Counted from the first letter of the stretch, positions 33,944 to 44,551 are shown. The stretch: 64,000 bases of DNA from Erinaceus europaeus (GCF_950295315.1 NC_080170.1:94534054-94598053), one strand, 5' to 3'. A program made the numbers and translations. Notes: generated by a model not told the origin, from the sequence alone.

Positions 33944-34394
33944 TGCTCCTGAAATTTTTATCTCAAGCCGAAAGAATGCCTCTCCAAATATTTACACTGA
34001 CCACAAGCATTGAAGTGCAGAGAATGAGATCAGATACTAGATGCCACTTAAAGAACCCTAAGGGGGAAAGTTTTTGATCTCCACAAACTTCCAGTAGGCA
34101 AACAAGTATGGACTGGAGGAAACAATACTATTCACCATATATATGAAAATACACATTCAGCATATATATGAATATATATTCAAAGCCTTCTATGTGCCAG
34201 TTATTTTTCTCTTGTTTTGACACACATAATATAGCACATATATGAAGAAGAGTATTAGCCTTAGCTGAAAGTTTTGAAAAGCTTTTAATTTTTACCCCCA
34301 GAAGTGCATCTACGACTATAAACCTAGTCATTTTGGATTTTTCTACCTATGGATGAATTTAAATGTAAAATTTATAGCAACTAAATGAGTTTCC
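33944..34394. other. Intergenic sequence
   Basis: AT-rich, with CATATATATGAA repeated twice near 34136-34170. No gene. Confidence 0.35.
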
Positions 34395-34490
34395 ACTTTT
34401 ATTTTCTTAGTTTACTGATAAGGAATGTGGGCTTAAGAAAGGTTAAGAGACTTCCTCAGCTAATTAGAGATAGAAAAGAAGTTAAAGCAT
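34395..34490 (-). mobile_element. MIR fragment, minus
   Basis: TTTACTGATAAGGAATGTGG and AAAGGTTAAGAGACTTCC match the reverse complement of the MIR core. Confidence 0.6.
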
Positions 34491-34491
34491 A

Positions 34492-34752
34492 CGTGGTGCA
34501 AAGCGCAAGGACCAGCATAAGGATCCTGGTTCGAGCCCCCGGCTCCCCACCTGCAGGGGAGTCACTTCATAGGCTGTGAAGCAGGTCTGCAGGTGTCTAT
34601 CTTTCTCTCCCCCTCTCTGTCTTCCCCTCCTCTATCCATTTCTCTCTGTCCTATACAACAATGACAACATCAATAACAACAACAATAATAACTACAACAA
34701 CAATAAAAAAACAACAAGGGCAACAAAAGGGAAAAATAAATAAATATTAAAA
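34492..34752 (+). mobile_element. Type A SINE, 5'-truncated, plus
   Basis: Begins in the head at GGTGCAAAGCGCAAGG, keeps GGTTCGAGCCCCCGG and the full middle and tail. AGAAAAGAAGTTAAA precedes and a similar AAGAAAGAAATTAAA follows. Confidence 0.9.
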
Positions 34753-35049
34753 AATTTTTAAAAAGAAAGAAATTAAAATTCTGTTGCTAACTTCTAACTA
34801 GTGCTTTCTTTTATATTATGTTTCTTTAAACTATTGCCCAACATGATATCTGATGTATGAACCAAAAACTGACCCACAGAAAATCTTCCTTTAGTTCTTG
34901 AAAGCAAATTATATACAATGCACAATATTTTCTCTTTACACATGATAACACATGTTGAGTTTTTTTGTAATCTAAAAATCATATTGCTGAGATGTACTAA
35001 AATCAAAACATAATGATTTAATGTTAACATATTATTGGAGTTTTAAAAA
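34753..35049. other. Intergenic sequence
   Basis: Nothing recognised. Confidence 0.35.
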
Positions 35050-35195
35050 TTTTGTATTTGTGAGAGAAAAAAAGAAGGTAAGAGAACTACCATAGCATTT
35101 TGGCACAGGGGATGCAATGCTAGGGATCAAACTCACGGGGACCTGAGACAAGATTCCAATACATCATTTACTGTGTCACCTCCTTTGCCACAAGA
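35050..35195 (-). mobile_element. Type C-like SINE, minus
   Basis: GTGAGAGAAAAAAAGAAGG, GATCAAACTCACGGGG and CACCTCCTTTGCC suggest a decayed tRNA SINE. Confidence 0.5.
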
Positions 35196-35204
35196 AGATC
35201 CCAT

Positions 35205-35290
35205 TCATCACCTTCTTCCCCTTCTTCTTCTCCTTCTTCTTCTTCTTCACCTCCTCCTCCTTATTCTTAACCTCTTCCTCCTCATCATCA
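35205..35290. repeat. (CTT/CCT)n pyrimidine tract
   Basis: Imperfect CTT and CTC triplets. This is not the (AAG)n tail of the LINE family, because no CTAGCGTTTGCCC follows. Confidence 0.85.
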
Positions 35291-35304
35291 TATCATCACA
35301 ACAC

Positions 35305-35400
35305 TGCTCATTTATTTATTGATGGTACTGTGGATTGAGCCTAGGGCCTCTGCTGTAGGCAGCAAAATCTGTTAGGTAGACCACTGTGCTATTTATTCAC
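35305..35400 (-). mobile_element. Tail of a Type C-like SINE, minus
   Basis: TTTATTTATTGATGGTACTG, GATTGAGCCTAGGGCC and TAGACCACTGTGCTA. Confidence 0.5.
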
Positions 35401-36655
35401 AGTGCCATATTAAGGGAATTATGAAGGACTCGATTGTATATATATTTCAGTAATAATATTGAACAATAGCAGAAAATTGTTAACTTTGGCAGGTGACCTA
35501 CTTAAACACATGGAGTTATTTTGAAACTTCTATAACTTTTTTTTACAAATACTGTACATTTTGAGTGTTGTTATCATGAGTGGGTTGTAATATCAACTTC
35601 TGTCATTCTTCCTTTAATTATAGTTCATTGTTAACTTAATTTTAGAATTCACATTTTAGTTTGTGTTGAGTACTGATATTTTTTTCATAAGGGTCTTGAA
35701 GCAACTTCACTAGTACTATAGTTAATAGTAGTGTATCCATAGCATTTTGGTTCATTATTACAAATGAATAGGTTTAACAGATATATCCACTGAAGCTCCA
35801 AATAAGAATTGATATTCTTAATGCACCTTTATGCAGAATCCAAAGTTGTACAAGAATATTTCTGTACAGAAACATTTCATTATTTTATCAAACTATTTTT
35901 TATTAGAGAGTTTGAATGAGTACAATAGTAAACATATAGCATTTCCAACTGTGCCCAGAATCAAGAGCCACTTTATAATACGAATACTATTACTCCTTTC
36001 CTTAAGGTAGAAGAACCATTCAGTACACAGGTGCTTGTTTCTATTCAAGAGTCACTCTCACAACTTTCCCTTGCTCTTTCCTACCATAGAGGGAAAAATA
36101 TCACATTCTTTTCTTATTTTTCTTGAAGATAAAGGCAGCTATGTAATACTATCTGACCCATCAGATGGAATTAGAAATCTTTTGAAGGAGGTTACCTACA
36201 GAGCCCTTTCTTCTCTTAAGAATGGGAGCACCTCATTTCCAAATCCTTCTGGCTTTGCAGACAATGCCTGGAACAACCACTCTGCAGCTCCCATGCAACT
36301 ATCAAGAAGATAACAAGGATGCATTGCTAAAACCCTGAACTTAGGCTGGTAGTTGCCTACCTACAAGTATACGAAAAAAACAAACCTCCCTTTCTTAATC
36401 TCAGTGAATACCGAGGTTTTTGTTTTGTTTTTATAAGAGACTTGAAAGCATCTTCACTAATACTTATGTTTGGACAAGTAACAATTTCAGTGCTGACCTT
36501 TGTAAGTAATTGTCATTAACACATTAGTTCTGGAGGAGGAAAAAACATATATGGGTTCAAACAGACTTTAAAAAGTTGAAACATCATTCCTATAGTAGAT
36601 AAGCACATTTTAAGAGTTAAATTTCATTGTATCTTTCTCAACTCCATGCACTAGC

Positions 36656-36699
<44 letters not shown>

Positions 36700-37119
36700 T
36701 CACACACCTGCTCAAAGACTTATATTTTCCCCTATTACCAAGTGTTGGGATGATAAATAGGTCTCATCTCAGGCGCCAAAACTGATAGATTGGTAGTGGG
36801 TATTTAGATCACTATGCTGAGAAAAAATTTGAGACAGACAGCACAACTCATGAAGAAGAGAGGTGTGATCAATTGGCCAAGTCCCCCATGAATGTGAAAA
36901 ATGGACTGACAGTCCCTGTGCTTTTGTAACAGTTGACCCAATCCAGTGTATCAAATTTTAATTATTCAACCTTTTAGTCTCTTCTCTTAAACCTACAGGT
37001 AGGAATGTAGTTTATTCAGACTGAGGCATTAATCTTTACATGGTCTTTGACTTATTAACTGGAAAGGTAGGACATCCTAAATAAAACAATATCCTGTAGT
37101 AAATAAACAATATTAATGC
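35401..37119. other. Long intergenic stretch with (CA)n
   Basis: (CA)n at 36658-36695. A 92-codon plus frame (36035-36313) has no recognised domain, no flanking splice logic that I can defend, and a weak start context. No gene called. Confidence 0.4.
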
Positions 37120-37580
37120 TGGGTTGTAGAGAAAGTAGCACATCTTCAAGAAAAAAATCAAGGCATACTGTGTTCATTACAGGAGTGCATTACCAGCATC
37201 TTCTTTCAAGAAGGAACTTGTCTTTGTTCACAGTAGCTGGGGGTTGGAAACACACACACCAGACACACATTCTGTCATTAGCAACACATAGGTAGAACTT
37301 GAGATCATTACACTAAGTGAAGTAAATCTTATGGAGAAAGACATACTATGATTTTGTTCACATGTACACAAAGAAAAAATGAACCAAGTAAAACAAAAAA
37401 TACACTCTTAGACTATAAGCACAAAATCATATTTATCAAAATGGAATCAGGAAGAGTGGATAGGTATATCAGATAAAGGTGGCCAATTGTATGGTGATGG
37501 AAAGAAGCCAGAATTCTAACAGTGGACATATGATAGTATTTACAGGTGTTGAGTTTAAAAAAAAACTGTACATATCAAAC
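37120..37580 (+). mobile_element. Old L1 3' end, plus
   Basis: TGAGATCATTACACTAAGTG, AATCTTATGGAGAAAGACA and CATGTACACAAAGAAAAAA are the pattern of an ancient L1 3' terminus. Heavily mutated. Confidence 0.5.
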
Positions 37581-38037
37581 CAATATTCTACAAAAAAAAT
37601 CTGCCATTCAGCTGTGAGATAAGTGTAATTACCTAATGACATCCAACTACAGTGCCTGTAGAAAATATATCAATATTCAATATTCAAATCAAGGTTACAT
37701 GCTTCCTAGTGAGATCTAGATAATAATTGAAAACAGATGGGGAAATGAGAGAGGCGGTCACAGCTAAGTTATTTCTAGCCTCTGAAGGGCTCCTCTCCAG
37801 GCTGTTGTTGCTCCTGGTCTCACAATGACTTCATCAGATCTGCATCATGGTCTGAGAAATTCCCAACGCAATTCTGGTTCTTTCCATCTCTCCCCTCATA
37901 GGTTCCAGATCAACTAAACTACCCTTTCTTTCCCTCTTTATCTTTTATAGGTAGCACTTCCTCCTCACTCTCTCCTAACTCCACCAGAGTAACTGCTCCC
38001 TGGAGGACCCAAAATGACACACTAACAACTATGGATG
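37581..38037. other. Intergenic sequence
   Basis: Nothing recognised. Confidence 0.35.
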
Positions 38038-38053
38038 TAGTTACTTAAATTTA

Positions 38054-38191
38054 TTTATTTATTTGTTTGTTTTTAAACCAGAGCACTGATTAGCTCTGGC
38101 TCATGGTGGTGTGGGGCATTGAACCTGGAACTGCGGAGCCTCAGGTATGAGAGTCTCTTTGCATAATTATTATGCTATCTACCCCTGCCCT
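38054..38191 (-). mobile_element. Type C-like SINE, minus
   Basis: Bracketed by TAGTTACTTAAATTTA at 38038-38053 and 38192-38207. The body has GGGGCATTGAACCTGG and a head with CTCAGGTATGAGAGTC. Confidence 0.85.
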
Positions 38192-38429
38192 TAGTTACTT
38201 AAATTTAAAAAGCATTTACATTAAATTTATAATTCCAGTACAGGCAAAGAGTTATATTGGCTTTGGCATCAGAGAGTATTGTTTAAAATCCCAAATATTT
38301 CTCATCCAGTAGAATTAAACTAGTGTCCTCATAATAAGAATGCTATAGGTTATACTGATTGAGATTGTATGATGATTATATGAGATGATATCCATGAAAT
38401 TTATTTCTAAACTATTAAGTATTGTGTAA

Positions 38430-38975
38430 GGACCAGGTGGTGTCTCATCCCATAGAGTACACACAATACTGTGTGAAGACCTGAAGTCAGAGGGTGGGTG
38501 GTGGTGCACCTGGTTGAGTGCACATGTTATAACACAAAAGGACCCAGGTTTGAGCCCCCAGTCTCCACTTGTAGGGAGAAAGTTTTGTGAGTGGTGAAGC
38601 AGTGTTACAAGTGTTTCTCTGTCTCTCTCCTTCTCTAACTCTCTCCTCCGCTCTCAATTTCTGGCTGTCTCTATCCAATAAATAAATAAAGATTTAAAAA
38701 AGTACCTTGGGTTCAAGCCCCTAATTCCCAGCTACAGAAGAGAAGCTCTACAAGCAATAGAGACATGCTGTAGGTGTTTCTCTTTTCTTTCTTTTTCTCT
38801 CTCTTTCTCACTTTCTTTCCCTCCCCTTCTTGCTATCTCTATTTTTGTTTCTCTCTTTCTCTCTCTCCTCTATAAAAAATGGGAGCGGGGAAAACACCAG
38901 TAACAGGGCAGTAGTGATGCAGGCATGGAGCCACAATCATAACCTAGTGACAAAAACAAACAAACAACTGCACAC
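38430..38975 (+). mobile_element. SINE split by a type B SINE, both plus
   Basis: 38430-38487 (GGACCAGGTGGTGTC...) is the head of an old SINE. A type B copy follows at 38493-38700 (GGTGGTGGTGCACCTGG to AATAAATAAAGATT). Then 38704-38975 resumes the first one with GGGTTCAAGCCCC, a CTTTCTCTC middle and a module ending AACCTAGTGAC. Confidence 0.75.
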
Positions 38976-40014
38976 ATACTATGACTATCACTTATCCACT
39001 GACAATTAGCATTCTTTAAATAATTATATATTATGCCATATATAACTCTTATGATGATGAAAGGAAAGAGCAGTATGAAGTGCCTCCTGGTCTAGTGACG
39101 CTTACACTGTTTAATTAACCAAGTAAATACTTTTACTTTTAAAATAATGATAATAAGTTAGCAACAGAAGTGTTGAACTAATAAGGGACACCTTACCTCT
39201 GAATTAGTTCAAATCTAATAACAGGATAGTCTTGCCCCAGAATTTGTCTTCCTTGCTTTTTCTTACTGAACTGCTTTTTTTTTTTTTTCTTTGAATCACC
39301 ATCCTTGGTGCTGTGAACCCAGCAGGGGACTAACTTACCAGGGTGATAGCTTCTCACTACACTCACAGCTCAGCAGGCCTGGCCACTTGCCTCATCCACA
39401 TTATTTCCTCCTAGCTTGTCTCTCTTTCATGACCCTACCCATTTCTGAACATTGGCTACATGTCACCTCTAGGCCCCTTGATTTCTCTTTTCTTCACTTT
39501 GTGTCCTTTTGCTGTCACCTTCAGCTGGGAGATAGTCTCTCTATTTTTTTTTTTCAGGTGGCCTTGCTGATTTGACAAAATCACAAAATCAAACTTCTTG
39601 ACAGAGAAAACAGGAAGACACACACACTTCTCAGGAAACAGAACCTCTCCTAACACATCCTGGAGTCTTGTAGCCACAAAAATCAACTTGTGTTCTAAAA
39701 GGTGTTTTCACTTCAGATAATCTCAGTCCTCAGTAAAGCAGAGAGGGAAAGAAGAGAAGTAGCCCTCAATTTAGAGATTGTAATCAGGCTCATGTGTCTC
39801 CACCAGCTGAGAGGTTGGTGAGAATGTGGCTAAGAGAAGTGTCTACCATTAACCGTCCACATAAGAGCAAAGCCTTCTGGTCCAAAATATAATTTATGAT
39901 TATTTCAAGCTCATAATTATAAAGTGGAGTTCCAAATTTTTCTCAGTTGTCAAGAAAACTATAGATCAGTGATTATCATTTTCACTATGTTTTATTGTTA
40001 GAAATATGTATATG
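38976..40014. other. Intergenic sequence
   Basis: T-runs at 39277-39289 and 39545-39554. No gene or named repeat. Confidence 0.4.
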
Positions 40015-40276
40015 GGCTGGGCAGTGGGTTAAGTGCACTTGGTGCAAAGCACAAGAATCAGTGCAAGGATCCTGGTTTGAGCCCCCAGCTTCCCACCAGC
40101 AGGGGGGTTGCTTCGCAACCAGTGAAGCAGGTCTACAGGTGTCTTTCTCTCCCTCTCTCTGTCCTATCCAACAACGACAGCAAAAACAACAATGATAACA
40201 ACCACAACAACGTTAAACAACAAGGGCAACAAAAGGGAAAAACCTCCAAAAGCAGTGGATTCATAGTGCAGGCACT

Positions 40277-40472
40277 TCTTCTTCTTCTAGCGTTTGCCCT
40301 TCTTCCATAGCCAGTCAACAGGTCAGGTTGAAAGCTGTCAGGAGCTGCTTGTTGCTGGCTTTGAAAGTGACTGGGAACCATGTGGATTCAGTCAGTTAGG
40401 AAGGATCGTCAGTTTCCCCAATGAATGGGTACTCACGGGATGCACCACGAGAAGGTCGATCCAATGCATCCC
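40277..40472 (-). mobile_element. 196-bp non-autonomous retroelement with LINE-like 3' tail
   Basis: On the minus strand it starts GGGATGCATTGG directly at the target duplication and ends CTAGAAGAAGAAGAAG directly before the other copy. It is therefore a complete insertion (duplication AGTGCAGGCACT on the plus strand, 40265-40276 and 40473-40484). Its last ~50 nt (40277-40329) match the 3' end of the LINE at 57231, including GAAGAAGGGCAAACGCTAG and the (AAG)n tail. They diverge upstream. The first ~70 nt fold like an HDV-type ribozyme. There is no open frame and no Pol III box pair that I can see. Sharing only the tail with a LINE is the usual sign of a non-autonomous partner. An internally deleted LINE with authentic LINE 5' and 3' ends is equally possible. 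Confidence 0.85.
40401..40472 (-). ncRNA. Candidate HDV-like self-cleaving ribozyme
   Basis: Numbering on the minus strand from nt 1 = 40472. P1 is nt 1-7 with 30-36 (GGGATGC/GCATCCC, 7 bp). P2 is 11-16 with 65-70 (GGATCG/CGATCC, 6 bp). P3 is 17-19 with 27-29 (ACC/GGT). L3 is TTCTCGT, 7 nt, close to the HDV genomic loop UCCUCGC. P4 is 44-47 with 53-56 (CCCA/TGGG, loop TTCAT). The P4-P2 joining strand holds C61-U-G-A, matching the C-N-R-A placement of the catalytic cytosine (plus-strand 40412). This is the nested double pseudoknot of HDV-like ribozymes, which are known at the 5' ends of several non-LTR retrotransposons, where cleavage frees the exact 5' end. Weak points: P1.1 can form only one good pair (C22-G37), and the joining strand has four extra nt before C61. 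Activity is inferred. Confidence 0.72.
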
Positions 40473-40784
40473 AGTGCAGGCACTGAGCCCCAGTGATAAC
40501 CCTGGAGGAAAAGAAAGAGAAAGAAAGAAAGAGAAAGAGAGAGGGGGGGATGGAGAGAGAGAAGAGATAGATAGAGAGAAAGGTATATAAGGAAACACAT
40601 ATATTTTTACGCCCAGAAATTTGTGCATTTGAAACAAAAGTTCAGAAACAAAAGAGTCCTCATTTTTATTATATGTGAGACTCAAATTCTTTTATTTCTT
40701 TTTAACCTAGTTGATCATAATAACCTTTTCAAAATTATCTTTTTGACTTACAGGGTTTAAACTATACTTGTGTGTACCATTTTT

Positions 40785-41117
40785 TTTTTCCTTTTTTAAT
40801 TTTTTTTTTTTTTTTTGCCTCCAGGGGCCTCGGTGCCTGCACTATGAATCCACTGCTCCTGGAGGCCATTTTTCCCATTTTGTTGCCCTTGTTGTAGTTA
40901 TTATTGTTTTCATAGCTGTTGTTGCTCTTGGATAGGACTGAGAGAAATCGAGAGAGGAGGGGGAGACAGAGGAGGAGAGAAAGACACCTGCAGACCTGCT
41001 TCACCGCTTGTGAAGCGACCCCCTACAGGGGTTGCTGGGGGCTGGAACCCATGGTTACACAAGCCCTTGCACTTTGAGCTATGTGCGCTTTACTCACTTA
41101 GCCACTGCCCAGCCCCC
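40785..41117 (-). mobile_element. Full-length type A SINE with 3' module, minus
   Basis: T-rich tail, GCCTCCAGGGGCC to CTCCTGGAGGCC (module with the inverted repeat), GGATAGGACTGAGAGAAATCG, and head ending GCCACTGCCCAGCCCCC. CTTGTGTACCATTT before and CTTGTGCCATTT after are target repeats. The site hit at 40276 and 57230 is present here and empty. Confidence 0.9.
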
Positions 41118-41458
41118 ATGCTTGTGCCATTTCTATTCAAGGTGATGAGGTTTATGTATTCTTTCTTGAAGTGATGTTTTTAAATGTGTAAAACAAAGCT
41201 CATAGGATTGCAGAGAAGTCCAACTGTACTAGAATACAGTCCTACCCTTGGGAGGAGGGTCATCCATATTCATTACCATAGACCCCAACTTAAGAGACTC
41301 TACATGACTAAAATGACTTTGCCAACAACTGATGAGCCACAGCCTGCAGTTTTCCAAACTCAGAAGATGTGTAGTAATTAAATATTTTAGATGCTTATTA
41401 TCTTGTCATTTTAAAGTGTTCTTTCCCTCCCTTTTCCCATGCATTTCTCTTTCTGTGC
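41118..41458. other. Intergenic sequence
   Basis: Nothing recognised. Confidence 0.35.
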
Positions 41459-41461
41459 GCA

Positions 41462-41498
<37 letters not shown>

Positions 41499-41542
41499 TG
41501 AGGGAGAGAGAGGGAGAGAGAGAGAGAAAGAGAGAGAGAGAT
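41459..41542. repeat. (CA)n(GA)n compound microsatellite
   Basis: ACACAC run followed by AGAGAG run with GGGAGA interruptions. It explains the arginine/glutamate ORF across it. Confidence 0.95.
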
Positions 41543-42127
41543 CAGAAATAGCATATTTGACATAAAATGAAGTGCTCTCCTAGTCCACACTCCTTTTACC
41601 TTCTGAGACCCATGCCCTATCTGCCCCCAGGGACCCATCCCTCTGCTTCCCACCTCAGAGCTATTTACGTGATACTTTTCTTTTTCCCTGTAGACCGGTG
41701 TTCACATTTGTGACATTCTTGGTTTCCTTTACAGCACTGTGAACCTGTAGGTACATTCTGTCCTGCAATAACAGACACTGGTGATCAACAACCCAGAATC
41801 CTCAATCTTTATTTTATCAGGATCCAGTGAACCTTTTACAACAAGTGTTTCCCATTAACATGCAAATTTAGGGCAGTAACTCTGGGTGTTAGTCCCTACC
41901 TGCAGCTGAAGCACTGGCTTAGCTCTCAGTAGCCACCATGCTGTACATACTGTATCTCCAATGATGCAGTTCATCAAGGGGTGCTGGCAGGAAACGCACT
42001 TACTACCACATTAAATTCTCCCGGTACTTTCTCAAAAATTTTGCTACTGTTGTTTCCCATGGAAGTATGAGCCTTTTCAAGAATGTGTAAAAAAAAAAGA
42101 AGGAAAAAAAGAAAGAAAAGAAGCAGA
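41543..42127. other. Intergenic sequence
   Basis: Nothing recognised before the A/G-rich run at 42085-42125. Confidence 0.35.
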
Positions 42128-42437
42128 GGGGGTCAGCAGTGGTATACTAGGTTAAGCTCACATAGTATGAAGAGCAAGGACCCGTGCAAGAATTCTGGTT
42201 CGAGCCCCCAGCTCCCCACCTGCAGGGAGGGGGTCACTTCACAAGCAGTGAAGCAGGTTTGCAGGTGTCTGTATTTCTCTCCTCCTCTCTATCTCCCCCT
42301 CTTCTCTCAATTTCTCTCTGTCGTAATAATAATAATTTAAAAAATGCCTCCAGGAGCAGTGGATTCGTAGTGCTGGCACTAAGCTGCAGTGATAACCCTG
42401 GAGGCAAAAATAAAATAATAAGTAAATAAATAAATAA
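42128..42437 (+). mobile_element. Type A SINE with 3' module, plus
   Basis: Head with GGTCAGCAGTGGTATAC, GGTTCGAGCCCCCAG, CTGTATTTCTCTCC, then the module bounded by GCCTCCAGG (42346-42354) and CCTGGAGGC (42397-42405), a perfect 9-bp inverted repeat. Tail (AAAT)n. Confidence 0.92.
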
Positions 42438-42540
42438 AACCAGAAATTTGCACTTCATCTTTGGCGTGGGAGTATGTCAGATTTCTCCAGAGTAAGTAGA
42501 ACTACCTGGTCCAATGTATAGATGTGCTTCTTATTACACA

Positions 42541-42612
42541 GAAACACACACACAGACACAGACACAGACACACACAGACACACACAGACACAGACACACA
42601 CACACACACACA

Positions 42613-42680
<68 letters not shown>
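42541..42680. repeat. Long (CA)n microsatellite
   Basis: About 140 bp of CA with CAGACA interruptions in the left half and a pure run on the right. ORFs of Cys/Val or Thr/His here are artefacts. Confidence 0.97.
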
Positions 42681-42681
<1 letters not shown>

Positions 42682-43011
42682 TCTTAACAGATCCTCTGAG
42701 TTTACCCTAGTGGCCAGTGACTTCAAAAATATTTTCACCATGATCCAGAATGTGAATCTATAGAATAAGGTCTCAGAAGCAGTCAGTGCAAGGGTTTGAT
42801 ACAGAGAACAGAATCCTGAGACCCTGAGAGGTCAGGGGATTTGTGCAAAATCAGTGATCAGAAAGGAACAAGTTGGGACTTCAAATTCTGCCCTTACTTG
42901 CAGAAATCTCCATCTGAGCCATAAAATACAAAATACATATCATGAAAATTTATTTCTTTTTCTTCATGCTTTGCCACCATCACCTCATACAAGCGTTTAG
43001 AAATTAACAGT
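42681..43011. other. Intergenic sequence
   Basis: Nothing recognised. Confidence 0.35.
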
Positions 43012-43280
43012 TGAGAATCGGGTGGTAGCACAGTGGGTTAAGTGCAGGTGGCACAAAATAAAAGGATCTGCTAAGGATCTCTGTTCAAGCCCCCGGCTTC
43101 TCACCTGCAGGGGGTTACTTCACAAGTGGTGAAGCAGGTCTGCAGGGGTCTATCTTTCTTTCCCCCTCTCTGTCTTACCCTCCTCCCTCCATTTCTCTCT
43201 GTCCTATCCAACAACAACAACAATAATAACTACAACAATAAATCAACAAGGGTAGAAAAAGGGAATAAATAAAAAAAAAA
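43012..43280 (+). mobile_element. Type A SINE, plus
   Basis: Flanked by AGAAATTAACAGT (42999-43011) and AGAAGTTAACAGT (43281-43293). Full short form, ending AGGGAATAAAT and an A-run. Confidence 0.93.
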
Positions 43281-43322
43281 AGAAGTTAACAGTCACAAAA
43301 CCCTATACAATTACCTAGAAGA

Positions 43323-43485
43323 ATACTTACTTGGCAGGGGAGATACCATGGTCACAAATGTGGTCTCCCCAGGGAAAGGCTATCCATTGCACTCCAGGTG
43401 TGCTGACCACTGTGATTTCTCCATATGTGGGAAACTGAACTGCATAATTTGTGGTAGTGGGGGACTGTGTTCATAATTTCCCCTG
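43323..43485 (+). pseudogene. RNU1: U1 snRNA retropseudogene
   Basis: All of U1 (about 164 nt) is present: the 5' splice-site recognition start ATACTTACTTGGCAGGGG, CATTGCACTCC, the Sm region ATAATTTGTGGTAG and the 3' end TTTCCCCTG. U1 RNA recognises 5' splice sites; this copy carries about 20 substitutions, including a changed base in the recognition sequence. An A-run follows within a few bases (43489-43500), suggesting L1-mediated retroposition. No proximal sequence element is recognised upstream; a SINE lies ~40 bp before it. Not expected to be transcribed as U1. Confidence 0.95.
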
Positions 43486-43500
43486 ACTAAAAAAAAAAAA

Positions 43501-44035
43501 ACTCTCAACTGAAAAGACAGCTGATGACAAAAGTCTTCATTTCAAACTATCTGTTTTTCATAAAAACACTGCACTGTTTATCAACTTAGATGAAATTCAG
43601 TGTTCTTATTCTTGTTTCTGGTGTTCTTTTAATTGTGCCTAGACCTTCCTTAAGAAAGTATTTGAAATAGTTCTTTCTGTACATTGATTTTGTTACAATA
43701 TGACCTTTTCCAGGAAACATTCCAAAATGGTTCACTTTTTTATCATAATTCACATTTCCTATGCAACAAATTATACAATTAATTTTTTTCAACTTCCAAA
43801 TGACCTACTATTGTGCATATCATAGTCTTCTATGTGAGAAAATCTGAATTCATACAATAGTGCCATTGCTTTTATTATTCTTTCTGTCACTGAAGTGGGG
43901 ATAAAAATGAAGACCAAACAATGAGGCTTTTATCCATATATACAGCCACTGAAGAATGGTCTTGGGGTCACTATAAGTAGCTGCCATTGTGTTCCTCCAT
44001 CTTTAGTGCTGAAACCCATAGAGTGTCAGCAGTCT
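43501..44035. other. Intergenic sequence
   Basis: Nothing recognised. Confidence 0.35.
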
Positions 44036-44170
44036 TCCAGACTATGGAATCTAATCCTTTCATCTCACAGATGAGAAATTTGAAGCAACTTGGTGAATCC
44101 AAGGATACACAAATAACTAAAGGCATATCTAAAACCCGACATCAGGTATCTGACTCCTAGATTACTGTAT
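44036..44170 (-). mobile_element. MIR fragment, minus
   Basis: CATCTCACAGATGAGAAATTT and GGATACACAAATAACTAAAGG are the reverse complement of the MIR core. Confidence 0.65.
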
Positions 44171-44551
44171 TTCTCCATTGGGAATTACTACTGAGATGCT
44201 CAAATTACCCAAAGCTGGTGTTGCAATCCTCTTGTATTTATTTCTGCAGTATGATGTATAGGGAATATCATGACTACTGCCTCTAAAACATACATGATAA
44301 TATATATGACCCATTGATTAGTTCCTAATTGTTCCAACTCCAGTCTTCCAGCATCTTCCTAAGTTCTATGTTTCCTTGGAAACATTCTTCAGAAGTGCTT
44401 TTATTAAAATCTAGATGTCTACCACTAATACACATGGTCAGAGGTGGTCAGAGACTGGGCTGTAGTATCAGTCTTCCTCTTTTTCATTCCATTATATATC
44501 AACTAAGGATACCAGCAGCACCTACTCACGATGCCTTTTTTTTTTCTTTTT

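Larger units (their letters stand above)
40015..40582 (+). mobile_element. Type A SINE with 3' module, interrupted by a foreign insert
   Basis: Left part 40015-40276 runs from GGGCTGGGCAGTGGGTTAAG to ATAGTGCAGGCACT. Right part 40473-40582 restarts with AGTGCAGGCACT, ends the module at AACCCTGGAGG and has a (GAAA)n tail. The 12-bp repeat is the target duplication of the element between. The site lies in the module loop. Confidence 0.93.

Noticed and set aside
35205..35290. Another (AAG)n LINE tail
   Set aside because: It is a CTT/CCT simple repeat without the adjoining CTAGCGTTTGCCC end of the LINE.
36035..36313. 92-codon plus-strand frame
   Set aside because: No homology recognised, ordinary AT-rich composition, no supporting splice or promoter signals.
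42541..42680. CRISPR-like array
   Set aside because: Regular repetition is due to CA dinucleotides; there are no repeat-spacer units and the genome is mammalian.
42502..42763. Cys/Val and Thr/His repeat proteins
   Set aside because: They are readings of a (CA)n microsatellite; the same applies at 13438, 41411 and 63689.
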